From Archangium primigenium (GTDB lineage Bacteria; Myxococcota; Myxococcia; Myxococcales; Myxococcaceae): DNA of 64,000 nt. Shown piece by piece: positions 51,103 through 60,142 of this stretch. How positions within the stretch are numbered: position 1 is the first letter of the stretch; each line of letters begins with the position of its first letter. The stretch covers positions 4,774,001 to 4,838,000 of the forward strand of contig NZ_JADWYI010000001.1 in assembly GCF_016904885.1 (NCBI RefSeq), given 5' to 3'. Below the pieces are notes generated by a model that was not told the DNA's origin, did not search any database, and saw only the letters and a list, made by a program, of their open reading frames with translations. A program made the translations under genes and the position numbers.

Positions 51103-53448
51103 ATGCGGAAGCCCTTCCTCCGCGTCCACGCCCTGCGGCTGCGCAACTCCTGGAAGCTCATCCTCGGAGTGACGCTGTTGGCCACCGTGGGCGCGGCCCT
51201 GTGCCAGCACTACGACCTGCTGCGCATACACGACGCGGAGCTCACCGCGTACGACAACGGCCTGACCCTCTTCACCCGGGGCCGCCCTCGCTCGAGCGAG
51301 GTGGTGCTCGTCGGCATCGACGACGCGACGCTCCAGGGCATCCGGGACAACCCCCACTACACGCGCAACTTCGGCGTCTACCCGTACTCGCGCAACCTGT
51401 GGGCCCTCGTCTTCGAGCACCTGACGGACCTGGGCGCGCGCGCCATCGTGTTCGACGGCGTCATGGACGAGCGGGGCTCGGACGAGGGGAACGACGCGGC
51501 GCTCGCCCAGGTGGTGGAGACGCGCGGCATCCCCTTCACCCTCGGCTTCAGCGTCAACGCGGGCCAGCCCTCCCTGCCTGGCGTGACGCCCGCCAACCGC
51601 CTGCCGGGAGACGCGGTGCCGCCAGCGCCGGAGGACCTCTCCGCGGATCCCTTCGCCGCGACGGACGACACGCCCCTGGCGCCGCCCCCCGACGAGGTGG
51701 CCCGGGCCCTCGCCTTTCCCGTGCGGCACGAGGGGCTCGCGCTGCCCGTGCTGGCGCATGATCCGCGGGATGGCGGACCCCGGCGTGCCCTCCACCCGGT
51801 GCCCCCGCTGCCGGCCCTGCTGCGGGTCACCCCGGGCTTCGGGCTCGTGGCCATGGAGGCGGATGGCGATGGTCGCCTGCGCCGCACCCGCTTCGCCTAC
51901 GCGGAGGGCGCCAACACCTACGTCACGCTGGCGGTGGCGGCGGCGGCGGACCTGCTCGGCGCCCAGCGGGTGGAGCTCTCCCCGGGGCGGCTGCGGGTGG
52001 GCGACCGGGAGCTGCCCGTCAACCCGGATGGCAGCGCGGAGCTGGACTTCGGCGGCCGCTGGGAGGAGCGCTTCCAGGCGGTGAGCGTCTACGCGGTGCT
52101 GGAGGACTGGGCGCGCCGGGAAGCACACCGCGAGCGGGGCACGCCCCTGGTCCCCGTGATCGCCGAGGACACCTTCCGGGGCAAGGTGGTCGTCGTGGGC
52201 GGACTCGCCGTGGGCACGGCCGACGTGAAGGCCACGCCCTTCCAGAGCGAGGCGCCGGGACTCGTCAAGCACGCGGTGGCGCTGGAGGCGCTGCTGGCCG
52301 GACGCTTCATCACCGAGGCGCCCTTCTGGGTGTCTCTCTTGCTCACCGCCGGGGTGGCGCTCTTCTCCGTGGCCCTGCTCACGCTCCTGCGGGTGCCCGC
52401 GCTGGAGATCCTCTGGCCCCTGGCGCTCTACTTCGGCTTCTTCCTGGTGCCCGGCGTGTGCCTCACGCGCGGCGTCCACGTGCTCAGCGCCATGCCCCTG
52501 TACGCGGGCGAGTTCGCCTGCCTGTCCGCGGTGGCCTTCAACCACATGTTCGCCAACCGCGAGCGCGAGCGGCTGCGCGAGTCCTTCAACCGCTTTCTGG
52601 ACAAGACGCTGGTGGATCAGCTCGTCGAGCAGCAGCGGCTGCCCTCGCTGGAGGGCGAGACGCGGGAGATCACCGCCTTCTTCTCCGACATCCGGGGCTT
52701 CTCCTCGTTCAGCGAGCGCTTCAAGGCGGATCCCAAGGCGCTGGTGGCGCTGCTCAACCGCTACCTCACGCGCGTGAGCGCCGTGCTCATGGAGCACGGG
52801 GCCTGCCTGGACAAGTACATCGGCGATGCCGTGGTGTGCCTCTTCGGCGCGCCCCTGACCATGAGCGACCACGCCGTGCGCGCCTGCCACGCGGCGCTCG
52901 CCGTGCGCTCCGCGGTGGACGCCCTGCGCGTGGAGCTGCGGCGCGAGGGCCTGCCGGACGTCTACACGCGCATGGGGCTCAACTCGGCGGAGATGTTCGT
53001 GGGCAACTTCGGCAGCGAGTACCTGCTCGACTACACCGCCATCGGCGACGGCATGAACCTGGCGGCCCGGCTCGAGGGCGCCAACAAGGCCTATGACACC
53101 GTCATCCTCATCGGGCCGCGCACGTACGCGCTCGCGCACGCGCACATCGAGGCGCGCGAGCTGGACCGGGTGCGGGTGGCGGGCAAGGCCGAGGTGGTGA
53201 CCGTGTACGAGCTGCTCGCGCGCAAGGGCGAGCTGTCCGCCGCGCGCGGCGCCACCGTGGCGCGCTATGCCCGGGCGCTCGCGCTCTACCGCGAGGCGCG
53301 CTTCGCCGAGGCCATCCCCCTCCTCGAGGACGCGCTCGGGGCGGACGCGGAGGACGGGCCGAGCCGGCTGCTGCTCGGGCGGTGCCAACACTACGTCGAG
53401 AATCCCCCCGCCATGCCCTTCGAGGGCGTGACGAACCTGGAGAAGTGA
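51103..53448 (+). CDS. CHASE2-domain adenylate cyclase
   Basis: 781 aa. Transmembrane helix at ~18-36, then a periplasmic CHASE2 sensor (~45-400; ELTAYDNGLTLF, VVLVGIDDATLQGI, ARAIVFDGVMDER, FRGKVVVVGGLAVGTAD), three further helices (~405-480) and a class III cyclase domain (~510-700): metal site ITAFFSDIRGFSSF, substrate Lys in LDKYIGDAVVCLFG, and transition-state Asn/Arg in YTAIGDGMNLAARLEG. The K...T pair points to ATP, i.e. cAMP synthesis. The GINTG motif reads GLNSA, a mild deviation. The last ~70 residues are TPR-like. CHASE2 senses an unknown extracytoplasmic signal. Confidence 0.92.
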   Translation: MRKPFLRVHALRLRNSWKLILGVTLLATVGAALCQHYDLLRIHDAELTAYDNGLTLFTRGRPRSSEVVLVGIDDATLQGIRDNPHYTRNFGVYPYSRNLWALVFEHLTDLGARAIVFDGVMDERGSDEGNDAALAQVVETRGIPFTLGFSVNAGQPSLPGVTPANRLPGDAVPPAPEDLSADPFAATDDTPLAPPPDEVARALAFPVRHEGLALPVLAHDPRDGGPRRALHPVPPLPALLRVTPGFGLVAMEADGDGRLRRTRFAYAEGANTYVTLAVAAAADLLGAQRVELSPGRLRVGDRELPVNPDGSAELDFGGRWEERFQAVSVYAVLEDWARREAHRERGTPLVPVIAEDTFRGKVVVVGGLAVGTADVKATPFQSEAPGLVKHAVALEALLAGRFITEAPFWVSLLLTAGVALFSVALLTLLRVPALEILWPLALYFGFFLVPGVCLTRGVHVLSAMPLYAGEFACLSAVAFNHMFANRERERLRESFNRFLDKTLVDQLVEQQRLPSLEGETREITAFFSDIRGFSSFSERFKADPKALVALLNRYLTRVSAVLMEHGACLDKYIGDAVVCLFGAPLTMSDHAVRACHAALAVRSAVDALRVELRREGLPDVYTRMGLNSAEMFVGNFGSEYLLDYTAIGDGMNLAARLEGANKAYDTVILIGPRTYALAHAHIEARELDRVRVAGKAEVVTVYELLARKGELSAARGATVARYARALALYREARFAEAIPLLEDALGADAEDGPSRLLLGRCQHYVENPPAMPFEGVTNLEK

Positions 53449-53450
53449 GC

Positions 53451-54029
53451 ATGAGCCACCCCCGACTCGTCACCCTGTTGACGACGGTGGGCGTCACCCT
53501 CGCGGTGGCCGCCCCCGAGCCCCCGGCCTCCGTGTTGTACGTCAAGGCCAAGAACACCCACCTCAAGGCGTCGAGCCAGCCCTCCGCGCGCACGCTCGAC
53601 ATCCTCCAGCCGGGCCACTCCGTGACGTACCTCGGGCGCGAGGGCACCACGCCCTGGCACAAGGTGACCTCGCGCAGCTCCCAGGGAACGTTCACGGGCG
53701 TCATCTACCAGGCCAACCTGAGCTCCTCGCCGCCGTCCCTGGAGGTGCTCAGCGCGCACCCCGACAAGCCCATCTCCCCCACGGCCTTCGCGTCCTCGGG
53801 CGCGGCCGTCAAGGCGCTCGGGCCGGGCGCCATCGCCTACGGCCAGTCCCTGTCCCGTCCCGAGAGCGTGGCCCAGCTCGAGGCCCTGGAGAAGGTCGCC
53901 GAGCGGCTGCGGGACGATGACGTGGCGAAGTACGCCCGCGCGGGCGGCCTGCCCGAGGTGATGGGCACGTCCAAGCTGGAGGCCCGCGCCGCGACGAGCA
54001 AGGGCAAGACCCCGGGAGGCACGCGATGA
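53451..54029 (+). CDS. Exported SH3-like protein
   Basis: 192 aa, starting 2 bp after the cyclase stop. Signal peptide (RLVTLLTTVGVTLAVAAPE). Residues ~28-80 resemble a bacterial SH3 domain (LYVKAKNTHLKASSQPSARTL, PWHKVTS), which often binds cell-wall peptide. The C-terminal half is Ala/Ser/Lys-rich with a helix (EALEKVAERLRDDDVAKYA). Its stop overlaps the M48 protease start (ATGA). Confidence 0.8.
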   Translation: MSHPRLVTLLTTVGVTLAVAAPEPPASVLYVKAKNTHLKASSQPSARTLDILQPGHSVTYLGREGTTPWHKVTSRSSQGTFTGVIYQANLSSSPPSLEVLSAHPDKPISPTAFASSGAAVKALGPGAIAYGQSLSRPESVAQLEALEKVAERLRDDDVAKYARAGGLPEVMGTSKLEARAATSKGKTPGGTR

Positions 54030-55075
54030 AGCGCCCACTCCTGTTGTCCGCGGGCTGCCTGCTCCTGTGTGGCTTCGGCTCCTGTTCCCGCTACATCGAG
54101 AACAAGCAGGCGGCGAGGGCCGTGGAGGCGTCCAAGAAGGCCGAGTGCCAGACGCTCGATGACCGGGCCATCGGCTGGGAAGAGGAGCGGGCCCTGGGCG
54201 GCGCGGTGGGCGTCCACTGGGTGAGCGATGGCGGCGGGCTCACGACCCATCCGGACCAGAAGGCGCTGCACCTGCAGCTCAACAAGATCGGCCGCAACCT
54301 GGCGGCGCAGTCCAGCCGGCCCACGCTGCCGTGGGTGTTCGGCGTGCTCCAGTCCGAGGGCGTCAACGCGGTGAGTGGACCCGGCGGCTATGTCTTCGTG
54401 ACCGAGGGGCTGCTCGCGCGGCTGGACGACGAGGCCCAGCTCGCGGGCGTGCTCGCCCATGAGATTTCCCACATCACGCGCAAGCACGCCTTGAACGAGT
54501 ACCAGCGGTACCTCAAGGACGAGTGCGTCCGGGCCGCCGAGTCCGAGGGCTGGCGCGCGGAGCAGGCCCTGGCGAGCGAGGGCTTCGCCTACGCGGGGCA
54601 GCACGTGGGGAGCACGGCGAGCGCGGTCCTGGAGAAGCTGTCCTGGGGTCAATGGGGAGAGGTGATCGCGCAGGTCACCCGCTCGGCGGTGCGCTCGCTC
54701 AACATCGACCAGGTGAGCGACGCCATCGTCCGCAAGCTCATGAAGGGCTTCCTCGACGCGATGACGGACAAGGGCCTGTCCGAGGCGGACGAGTACGCCG
54801 CGGATCTGGACGCGGTGGAGCTGATGGCGGCCGCGGGCTACTCGCCCGACGCGTACCTGACCTTCCTGACGAAGCTGCCCGACAAGGGCCTCTTCACGCC
54901 CCATCCGAGCAAGAAGAAGCGGCGCGAGCGGCTGGCCGCGCACCTGGAGCGCCTGCGCCAGGCGGAGCGCGACCACCCCACCGGCTTCGGCTCGTCCGTG
55001 GTGCTGTCGAACACGGCCCTCATCCCCCTGCGGGACGAGCTGCGCGCGCGGCAGCCGGGCGCCGCGGCGCCCTGA
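54026..55075 (+). CDS. M48-family lipoprotein metalloprotease
   Basis: 349 aa. Lipoprotein signal (KRPLLLSAGCLLLCGFGSC). Zincin motif HEISH at ~150 (VLAHEISHITRKHAL) and the third ligand in SEADEYAADLDAV (~250-262), as in BepA/LoiP-type periplasmic proteases that assist outer-membrane assembly. FGVLQSEGVNAVSGPGGYVFVTEGLL is the family's substrate-edge segment. Translationally coupled to the SH3-like gene and last of the operon with the repeat protein and cyclase. Confidence 0.92.
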   Translation: MKRPLLLSAGCLLLCGFGSCSRYIENKQAARAVEASKKAECQTLDDRAIGWEEERALGGAVGVHWVSDGGGLTTHPDQKALHLQLNKIGRNLAAQSSRPTLPWVFGVLQSEGVNAVSGPGGYVFVTEGLLARLDDEAQLAGVLAHEISHITRKHALNEYQRYLKDECVRAAESEGWRAEQALASEGFAYAGQHVGSTASAVLEKLSWGQWGEVIAQVTRSAVRSLNIDQVSDAIVRKLMKGFLDAMTDKGLSEADEYAADLDAVELMAAAGYSPDAYLTFLTKLPDKGLFTPHPSKKKRRERLAAHLERLRQAERDHPTGFGSSVVLSNTALIPLRDELRARQPGAAAP

Positions 55076-55091
55076 GCCGCCCAGGCCCCCG

Positions 55092-55544
55092 TCAGGACGC
55101 GGACAGCCCCGCGGGCGCGAAGTGCTGGCGGACCCGCTCGGCGGCCTCGTCGTGCTTCGCCTCGCGCATGTGGTGGAGGACGAAGGCCACCGCGGCGTCC
55201 ATGTCCGACACGGCCGTGTGCGGCATGGGCGGGGGCATGAGGTGGAAGACGAGGCTCATGGACAGGCGCAGCGGGGCCGAGGTCACCAGGATGGCGTTGC
55301 AGCGCACGTACTGGCGCATCCGGACCTGCTGTCCGCGCATCCAATCCGCCAGCTGACGGCACTGCGGGAGCGGGGGAATGCCCGCGTGGCGCACGTCCGA
55401 GATGCTGAAGTACGGCTCGCCGCGATCCAGGAAGGACGCGGAGCGCTCGAGGAAGTGCACGTACTGCGCGCTCGTCATCACCCCGGAGATCCGCATGATG
55501 ACCAGGGGCCAGGAGGAGTCGTCGAAGGTGAGGGTGGCGCTCAT
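55092..55544 (-). CDS. SpoIIAA/STAS-like protein of unknown function
   Basis: 150 aa. The start (SATLTFDDSSWPLVIMRISG) and the helix/strand order (SAQYVHFLERSASFLDRGEPYF, SISDVRHAG, CRQLADWMRG) resemble STAS/SpoIIAA-like single-domain proteins, which bind lipids, nucleotides or partner kinases. The second half (RCNAILVTSAPLRLSMSLVFHL, VSDMDAAVAFVLHHMREA) completes the alternating alpha/beta fold. No catalytic residues seen. Converges on the M48 gene. Confidence 0.6.
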   Translation of the reverse strand: MSATLTFDDSSWPLVIMRISGVMTSAQYVHFLERSASFLDRGEPYFSISDVRHAGIPPLPQCRQLADWMRGQQVRMRQYVRCNAILVTSAPLRLSMSLVFHLMPPPMPHTAVSDMDAAVAFVLHHMREAKHDEAAERVRQHFAPAGLSAS

Positions 55545-55693
55545 GACCGCCTCGCACCATACCCCCGACCTCCGCCACCGCGGGGAGGGGCGCTCGGATC
55601 CTGACTGCGCGTGTGGGGCGACGCGCCCTTTTTCGCGAGCGCGGGGACACGTCGGGGTTGCGAGGCTGGACCCTGGCGCATAAGGAACCGACC

Positions 55694-56917
55694 ATGGACG
55701 CTTCGCTATTGCAGGGGCGCCGGGTGATCGTCGGCGTGGGCGGCGGCATCGCGGCGTACAAGGCGTGTGAGCTGGTGCGGGAATTGGGCCGGGCGGGCGC
55801 CGAGGTGCGCGTGGCGATGACCGAGGCCGCCCAGCAGTTCGTCACGCCGCTGACCTTCCAGGCGCTCTGTGGGCACCCGGTGCTCACCAACTACTTCGAC
55901 CCCGCCCAGGAGGGGAACTTCGGGCACCTGGACCTGGCGCGCTGGGGCGAGGCGTTCGTGGTGGCGCCGGCCACGGCGGACCTGCTCGCGCGCATCCGCG
56001 TGGGCCTGGGCGGCGACGCGGTGACGACCTCGCTGCTGGCCTTCCGGGGCCCGGTGGTGCTCGCGCCCGCGATGAACGTGGCCATGTGGGACAACGAGCG
56101 GACCCAGGAGAACCTCGCGGCCCTGCTCGCCACGCCTCGCTTCCACGCGGTGGGGCCGGGGGCGGGCCTGCTCGCGTGCGGCGACGTGGGCGCGGGGCGG
56201 CTCGCCGAGGTGCGGGACATCGTCACGGCCACCGCGCGCCTGTTCGCTCCGGGCGTGCTCGCGGGCCGGCGCGTGCTCATCACCGCCGGGCCCACGCGCG
56301 AGTACCTGGATCCGGTGCGCTTCATCTCCAATCCCTCGACGGGGAAGATGGGGCTGGCGCTGGCGGAGGCGGCGCGGGACGCGGGCGCGCGCGTGACGGT
56401 GGTGCTCGGCCCGGTGGGGGAGGGCACGCGGCGGGGGCTGGAGGTGGTGGACGTGGTGAGCGCCGAGGACATGGCGCGCGAGGTGCTCGCCCGGGTGGCG
56501 GACGTGGACCTCTTCATCGCCTCGGCGGCGGTGAGTGACTGGCGGCCCGAGGTCCGCTCCGAGCACAAGGTGAAGAAGTCCGAGGGGCCCGAGGCCCTGA
56601 CGCTGGTGCGCACCCCGGACGTGCTCGCCGAGGCGTCGCGCCGGGTCTCGGGACTCGCCCGCCGGCCCGCGCTGGTGGGCTTCGCCGCGGAGACGCAGCG
56701 CGTGGTGGAGTACGCACGGGGCAAGCTCGAGCGCAAGGGGCTGGACGTCATCGTGGCCAACGACGTCTCGGCGCCGGGCGCGGGCTTCGGCACGGACACC
56801 AACCAGGTGACGGTGCTCACGCGGGACGGGCAGGAGCGCGCCCTGGGCGGCACCAAGCGCGAGGTGGCGCGCGAACTGCTGCGCTCCTTCCTGGCGTACC
56901 TCCCCGCTGTCCCCTGA
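55694..56917 (+). CDS. coaBC: Bifunctional phosphopantothenoylcysteine decarboxylase / phosphopantothenate-cysteine ligase
   Basis: 407 aa. CoaC half (1-185): [19 protein letters not shown] flavin loop, [20 protein letters not shown] with active-site His, and [12 protein letters not shown]. CoaB half (~190-407): [44 protein letters not shown] (K-x-K-K motif) and [20 protein letters not shown]. Two successive steps of coenzyme A synthesis. ATG 55694 chosen from the conserved start; an upstream in-frame region is not conserved in wording. Confidence 0.95.
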   Translation: MDASLLQGRRVIVGVGGGIAAYKACELVRELGRAGAEVRVAMTEAAQQFVTPLTFQALCGHPVLTNYFDPAQEGNFGHLDLARWGEAFVVAPATADLLARIRVGLGGDAVTTSLLAFRGPVVLAPAMNVAMWDNERTQENLAALLATPRFHAVGPGAGLLACGDVGAGRLAEVRDIVTATARLFAPGVLAGRRVLITAGPTREYLDPVRFISNPSTGKMGLALAEAARDAGARVTVVLGPVGEGTRRGLEVVDVVSAEDMAREVLARVADVDLFIASAAVSDWRPEVRSEHKVKKSEGPEALTLVRTPDVLAEASRRVSGLARRPALVGFAAETQRVVEYARGKLERKGLDVIVANDVSAPGAGFGTDTNQVTVLTRDGQERALGGTKREVARELLRSFLAYLPAVP

Positions 56918-57040
56918 GCCCCACACGGCGCGTGGGGGCGCGCGATAGTGGCGCCGTGGCGGGCACTGGGGTAAGCGTACGGGCGGCCTACCCGTCAGGC
57001 CGTTGAATCCCTTCCTCCGCCCCCGTACACCCTACCCATC

Positions 57041-57922
57041 GTGAGCGAAGCCCCCGAAACCTCGCAGGCGTTGAGCGAAGTGCTGGAGGATCTGCGCCGC
57101 CACCTCCTCTGGCAGGAGGAGGACGGAGGGCGGTTCCTGCAGATGGATGCCCGTCTGGCCGCCGAGGCGCGTGCCGCCCGGTTGCGCGCGCCCGCCGCCG
57201 CGGCGCCGGCTCCGGTCGCCGCGAGGCCCGCGCCTGTCGCGGCGCCGACTCCAGTCGCCGCCAGACCCGCGCCGCCGCGCGCGCTGGCGCCTCCCGTGGT
57301 CGCGCCCGCCCCCGTGCCGGTGATCCTCACGCCCGACGCGCTGTCCGGGGGCGATCGGCCCACGCTGGACGAGGTCCGCCGCGAGCTGGGCGACTGCCGC
57401 CGGTGCAAGCTGTGCACGGGGCGCAAGAACATCGTCTTCGGCACGGGCAACCCGCGCGCCGAGCTCGTCTTCGTGGGCGAGGGTCCGGGCGAGAGCGAGG
57501 ACCTGCAGGGCGTGCCCTTCGTGGGAGCGGCGGGCCAGCTGCTCACGAAGATGATCGAGGCGATGGGCTATCGCCGCGACGACATCTACATCTGCAACGT
57601 GGTGAAGTGCCGCCCGCCGGGCAACCGCAACCCCGAGCCCGACGAGGTGGCCGCGTGCGAGCCGTTCCTGCGCGCGCAGCTCAAGGCCATCCAGCCCAAG
57701 GCCATCGTGGCGCTGGGCAAGTTCGCCGCCCAGACGCTGCTGCGCGACACGACGCCCATCACCCGGCTGCGCGGCACGTGGCGTGAATACGAGGGCATCC
57801 AGCTGATGCCCACCTTCCACCCGGCGTACTTGCTCCGCCAACCCGCGGAGAAGCGCAAGGCGTGGGAGGATCTGCAACAGGTGATGAAGTTCTTCGGCAA
57901 GCCCACCGGCCCCCGCGGCTGA
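57041..57922 (+). CDS. Uracil-DNA glycosylase, family 4 (Fe-S type)
   Basis: 293 aa, GTG start. An N-terminal ~100-residue Ala/Pro extension precedes the catalytic core. Core motifs: Fe-S Cys in CRRCKLC and VVKC(x15)C, active-site GEGPGESEDLQGVPFVGAAG, and MPTFHPAYLLR near the C-terminus. Removes uracil from DNA. Larger than typical family 4 enzymes (~200-230 aa) because of the extension. Confidence 0.92.
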   Translation: MSEAPETSQALSEVLEDLRRHLLWQEEDGGRFLQMDARLAAEARAARLRAPAAAAPAPVAARPAPVAAPTPVAARPAPPRALAPPVVAPAPVPVILTPDALSGGDRPTLDEVRRELGDCRRCKLCTGRKNIVFGTGNPRAELVFVGEGPGESEDLQGVPFVGAAGQLLTKMIEAMGYRRDDIYICNVVKCRPPGNRNPEPDEVAACEPFLRAQLKAIQPKAIVALGKFAAQTLLRDTTPITRLRGTWREYEGIQLMPTFHPAYLLRQPAEKRKAWEDLQQVMKFFGKPTGPRG

Positions 57923-57949
57923 CGCTGGGCCCCGGTGGAGGGGAGTGAC

Positions 57950-58957
57950 ATGAAGGGCATCCTCGAGACGCAGGTGGTGGCCTCGCCGGCGCTGGAGTCC
58001 AACCCGCTGGGGGATTCTTCCCGGCGCGCACTGACGGTGTACCTGCCGCCCGGCTACGCGGAGGGCACGGCGCGCTACCCGGCGGTGTATTTCCTCAACG
58101 CCTTCTCCAACAGCGGCAAGTCGTGGACGAACTTCTCGGCGTTCTCGCTGAGTGTCCCCGAGCGCCTGGACGCCCTCATCGCGGCGGGGACGATTCCGCC
58201 CGTCATCGGCGTGTTCCCGGACGGCTGGACGGCGCTGGGCGGCAGTCAGTGGGTGAACAGCGACGCCATCGGCCGCTACCGCGACTTCCTGGCCAAGGAC
58301 GTGGTGGGCCACGTGGATCGCACCTTCCGCACGCTGCCCAAGGCGCTCGCGCGCGCGGTGGTGGGGCACAGCTCCGGCGGCTACGGCGCCCTGGTGATGG
58401 GCCGCTACCACCCGGAGCTCTTCGGGCACCTGAGCGCCCAGTCGCCCGACGCCTACTTCGAGTACTGCTACCTGCCGGACCTGCCCAAGGCCGCCGCCGC
58501 GCTGCTCAAGGCGGGGGGCGTGGAGGCCTGGTACAAGGACTTCCTGCGCCGCTCGCGGGAGACGAAGGCCAAGGGCGAGGACTTCTCCGTCATCAACATC
58601 CTGGCCATGGCGGCCGCCTACTCGCCCAAGAAAGGTGAGCCGCTCAACCTCGAGCTGCCCTTCGACGCGCAGACGGGCAAGCTGCGCCTGGAGGTGTGGA
58701 ACCGCTGGCTCGTGCACGACCCGGTGCGCTTCGTGCCCAAGTTCGTGGACGCGTTTCGCAAGATGAAGACCGTGTTCATCGACTGCGGCTCGCGCGACGA
58801 GTTCAACCTGCGCTGGGGCGCGCGCATGCTGGCCGAGGACCTCAAGAACGGCGGCGTGGAGCTCACGCACGAGGAGTTCGAGGACGGCCACACGGGCGTC
58901 AACTACCGCTTCGAGCGCTCGCTGGCGGTGATTGGCCCCCGGCTCGCGACCGAGTAG
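57950..58957 (+). CDS. Esterase D/S-formylglutathione-hydrolase-like alpha/beta hydrolase
   Basis: 335 aa. ATG 57950 preceded by GGAGGGGAG. Nucleophile elbow GHSSGGYGALVMGRYHPELF (Ser ~142), acid in the FIDCGSRDEFNLRWG segment, and His in EDGHTGVNYRFE. The family includes esterase D, ferulic-acid esterases and mycolyltransferase-like enzymes. No signal peptide, so cytoplasmic. Substrate unknown. 141 bp before the lysine operon; not necessarily part of it. Confidence 0.85.
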   Translation: MKGILETQVVASPALESNPLGDSSRRALTVYLPPGYAEGTARYPAVYFLNAFSNSGKSWTNFSAFSLSVPERLDALIAAGTIPPVIGVFPDGWTALGGSQWVNSDAIGRYRDFLAKDVVGHVDRTFRTLPKALARAVVGHSSGGYGALVMGRYHPELFGHLSAQSPDAYFEYCYLPDLPKAAAALLKAGGVEAWYKDFLRRSRETKAKGEDFSVINILAMAAAYSPKKGEPLNLELPFDAQTGKLRLEVWNRWLVHDPVRFVPKFVDAFRKMKTVFIDCGSRDEFNLRWGARMLAEDLKNGGVELTHEEFEDGHTGVNYRFERSLAVIGPRLATE

Positions 58958-59098
58958 GGCGCCACCCGGAAGGCGCTGGCATGACGCGGGGCGTCTGACG
59001 AAGCCCCTGGCGCTCCCGCGTGGGCCCGGGTAGAGGCTTGTCCGTGCATTCTCACGGGCGGGAGATGCTCCCGCTCGTGGCCACGGAAGGGGCCTGCC

Positions 59099-60130
59099 AT
59101 GAGTCGCGACCACTACGGGCTGTCCCGTGTCGTGGGGGAGAAGGGAGTGCTGCCCCAGCGGGCGCGCACGCTGGACCCTTCACTGCCCTGCCGGGACGCC
59201 GAGGTTCTCATCGATGTGGAGAGCCTCAACATCGATGCCGCCTCCTTCAAGCAGATCAAGGACGAGGTGGGGGCGGACCCCGAGCGCATCGCCGCGCGGG
59301 TGCGGGAGATCGTCCGCGAGCGCGGCAAGATGCAGAACCCGGTGACGGGCTCGGGCGGCATGCTGATTGGCCGGGTGCGCGAGGTGGGCGCCGGTCACCC
59401 CGCCCACGGCACGCTCCAGCCCGGCGAGCGCATCGCCACGCTGGTGAGCCTGAGCCTCACGCCCCTGCGCATCGACGAGGTGCGGGCCGTGCATCCGGCG
59501 ATCGATCGGGTGGACATCCGGGGCCAGGCGCTGCTGTTCGCCACGGGCCTCTACGCGAAGCTGCCCGAGGACATGCCCGACACGCTGGCCCTCGCGGCCC
59601 TGGACGTGTGTGGCGCGCCCGCCCTGGTGGCGCGCTGGGTGCGCCCCGGCATGACCGTGGCCGTGCTGGGGGCGGGCAAGAGCGGCGCCTTGTGCCTCGC
59701 CCAGGCCCGCCGGGACTTGAAGGGCCAGGGTCGGCTGCTCGCCCTGGACATCTCCGGACAGGCGCTCGACACCCTGAAGGGTCTGGGCCTGTGTGACGCG
59801 ACGCTCCAGGTGGATGCCACGCGCGCGGTGGAGGTGATGGAGGCCGTGGCCGGCGCCACCCAGGGCGCGCTGTGCGACCTGGTGGTCAACTGCGCCTCGG
59901 TGGGCAACACGGAGATGGCGTCCATCCTCAGTGTGAAGGACGGGGGCACCGTCATCTTCTTCTCCATGGCCACCAGCTTCACCGCGGCGGCGCTCGGGGC
60001 GGAGGGCGTGGGCAAGGACGTCACCATGCTCGTGGGCAACGGGTACGTGCCGGGGCACGCCCAGCTCACCCTGGATCTGTTGCGCGCGGAGCCCGCCCTG
60101 CGCCGTCTCTTCGAAACGCGTTACGTATAG
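59099..60130 (+). CDS. kdd: L-erythro-3,5-diaminohexanoate dehydrogenase
   Basis: 343 aa. Rossmann core with VAVLGAGKSGALCLAQARRDL (~183-203) and DLVVNCASVGNTEMASIL; the N-terminal part GLSRVVGEKGVLPQRA and the segment NIDAASFKQIKDEVG are characteristic of Kdd. It oxidises 3,5-diaminohexanoate to 3-keto-5-aminohexanoate with NAD+ in the lysine fermentation pathway. First gene of the operon; kamD follows after 12 bp. Confidence 0.93.
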   Translation: MSRDHYGLSRVVGEKGVLPQRARTLDPSLPCRDAEVLIDVESLNIDAASFKQIKDEVGADPERIAARVREIVRERGKMQNPVTGSGGMLIGRVREVGAGHPAHGTLQPGERIATLVSLSLTPLRIDEVRAVHPAIDRVDIRGQALLFATGLYAKLPEDMPDTLALAALDVCGAPALVARWVRPGMTVAVLGAGKSGALCLAQARRDLKGQGRLLALDISGQALDTLKGLGLCDATLQVDATRAVEVMEAVAGATQGALCDLVVNCASVGNTEMASILSVKDGGTVIFFSMATSFTAAALGAEGVGKDVTMLVGNGYVPGHAQLTLDLLRAEPALRRLFETRYV

Positions 60131-60142
60131 TAAGGTGACAAC

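Noticed and set aside
48091-53391. Very long minus-strand open frame (1,766 codons) opposite the repeat protein and cyclase genes
   Set aside because: Antisense shadow caused by high GC: the translation is low-complexity His/Arg/Gly/Leu with no domains, while the plus strand gives clear families.
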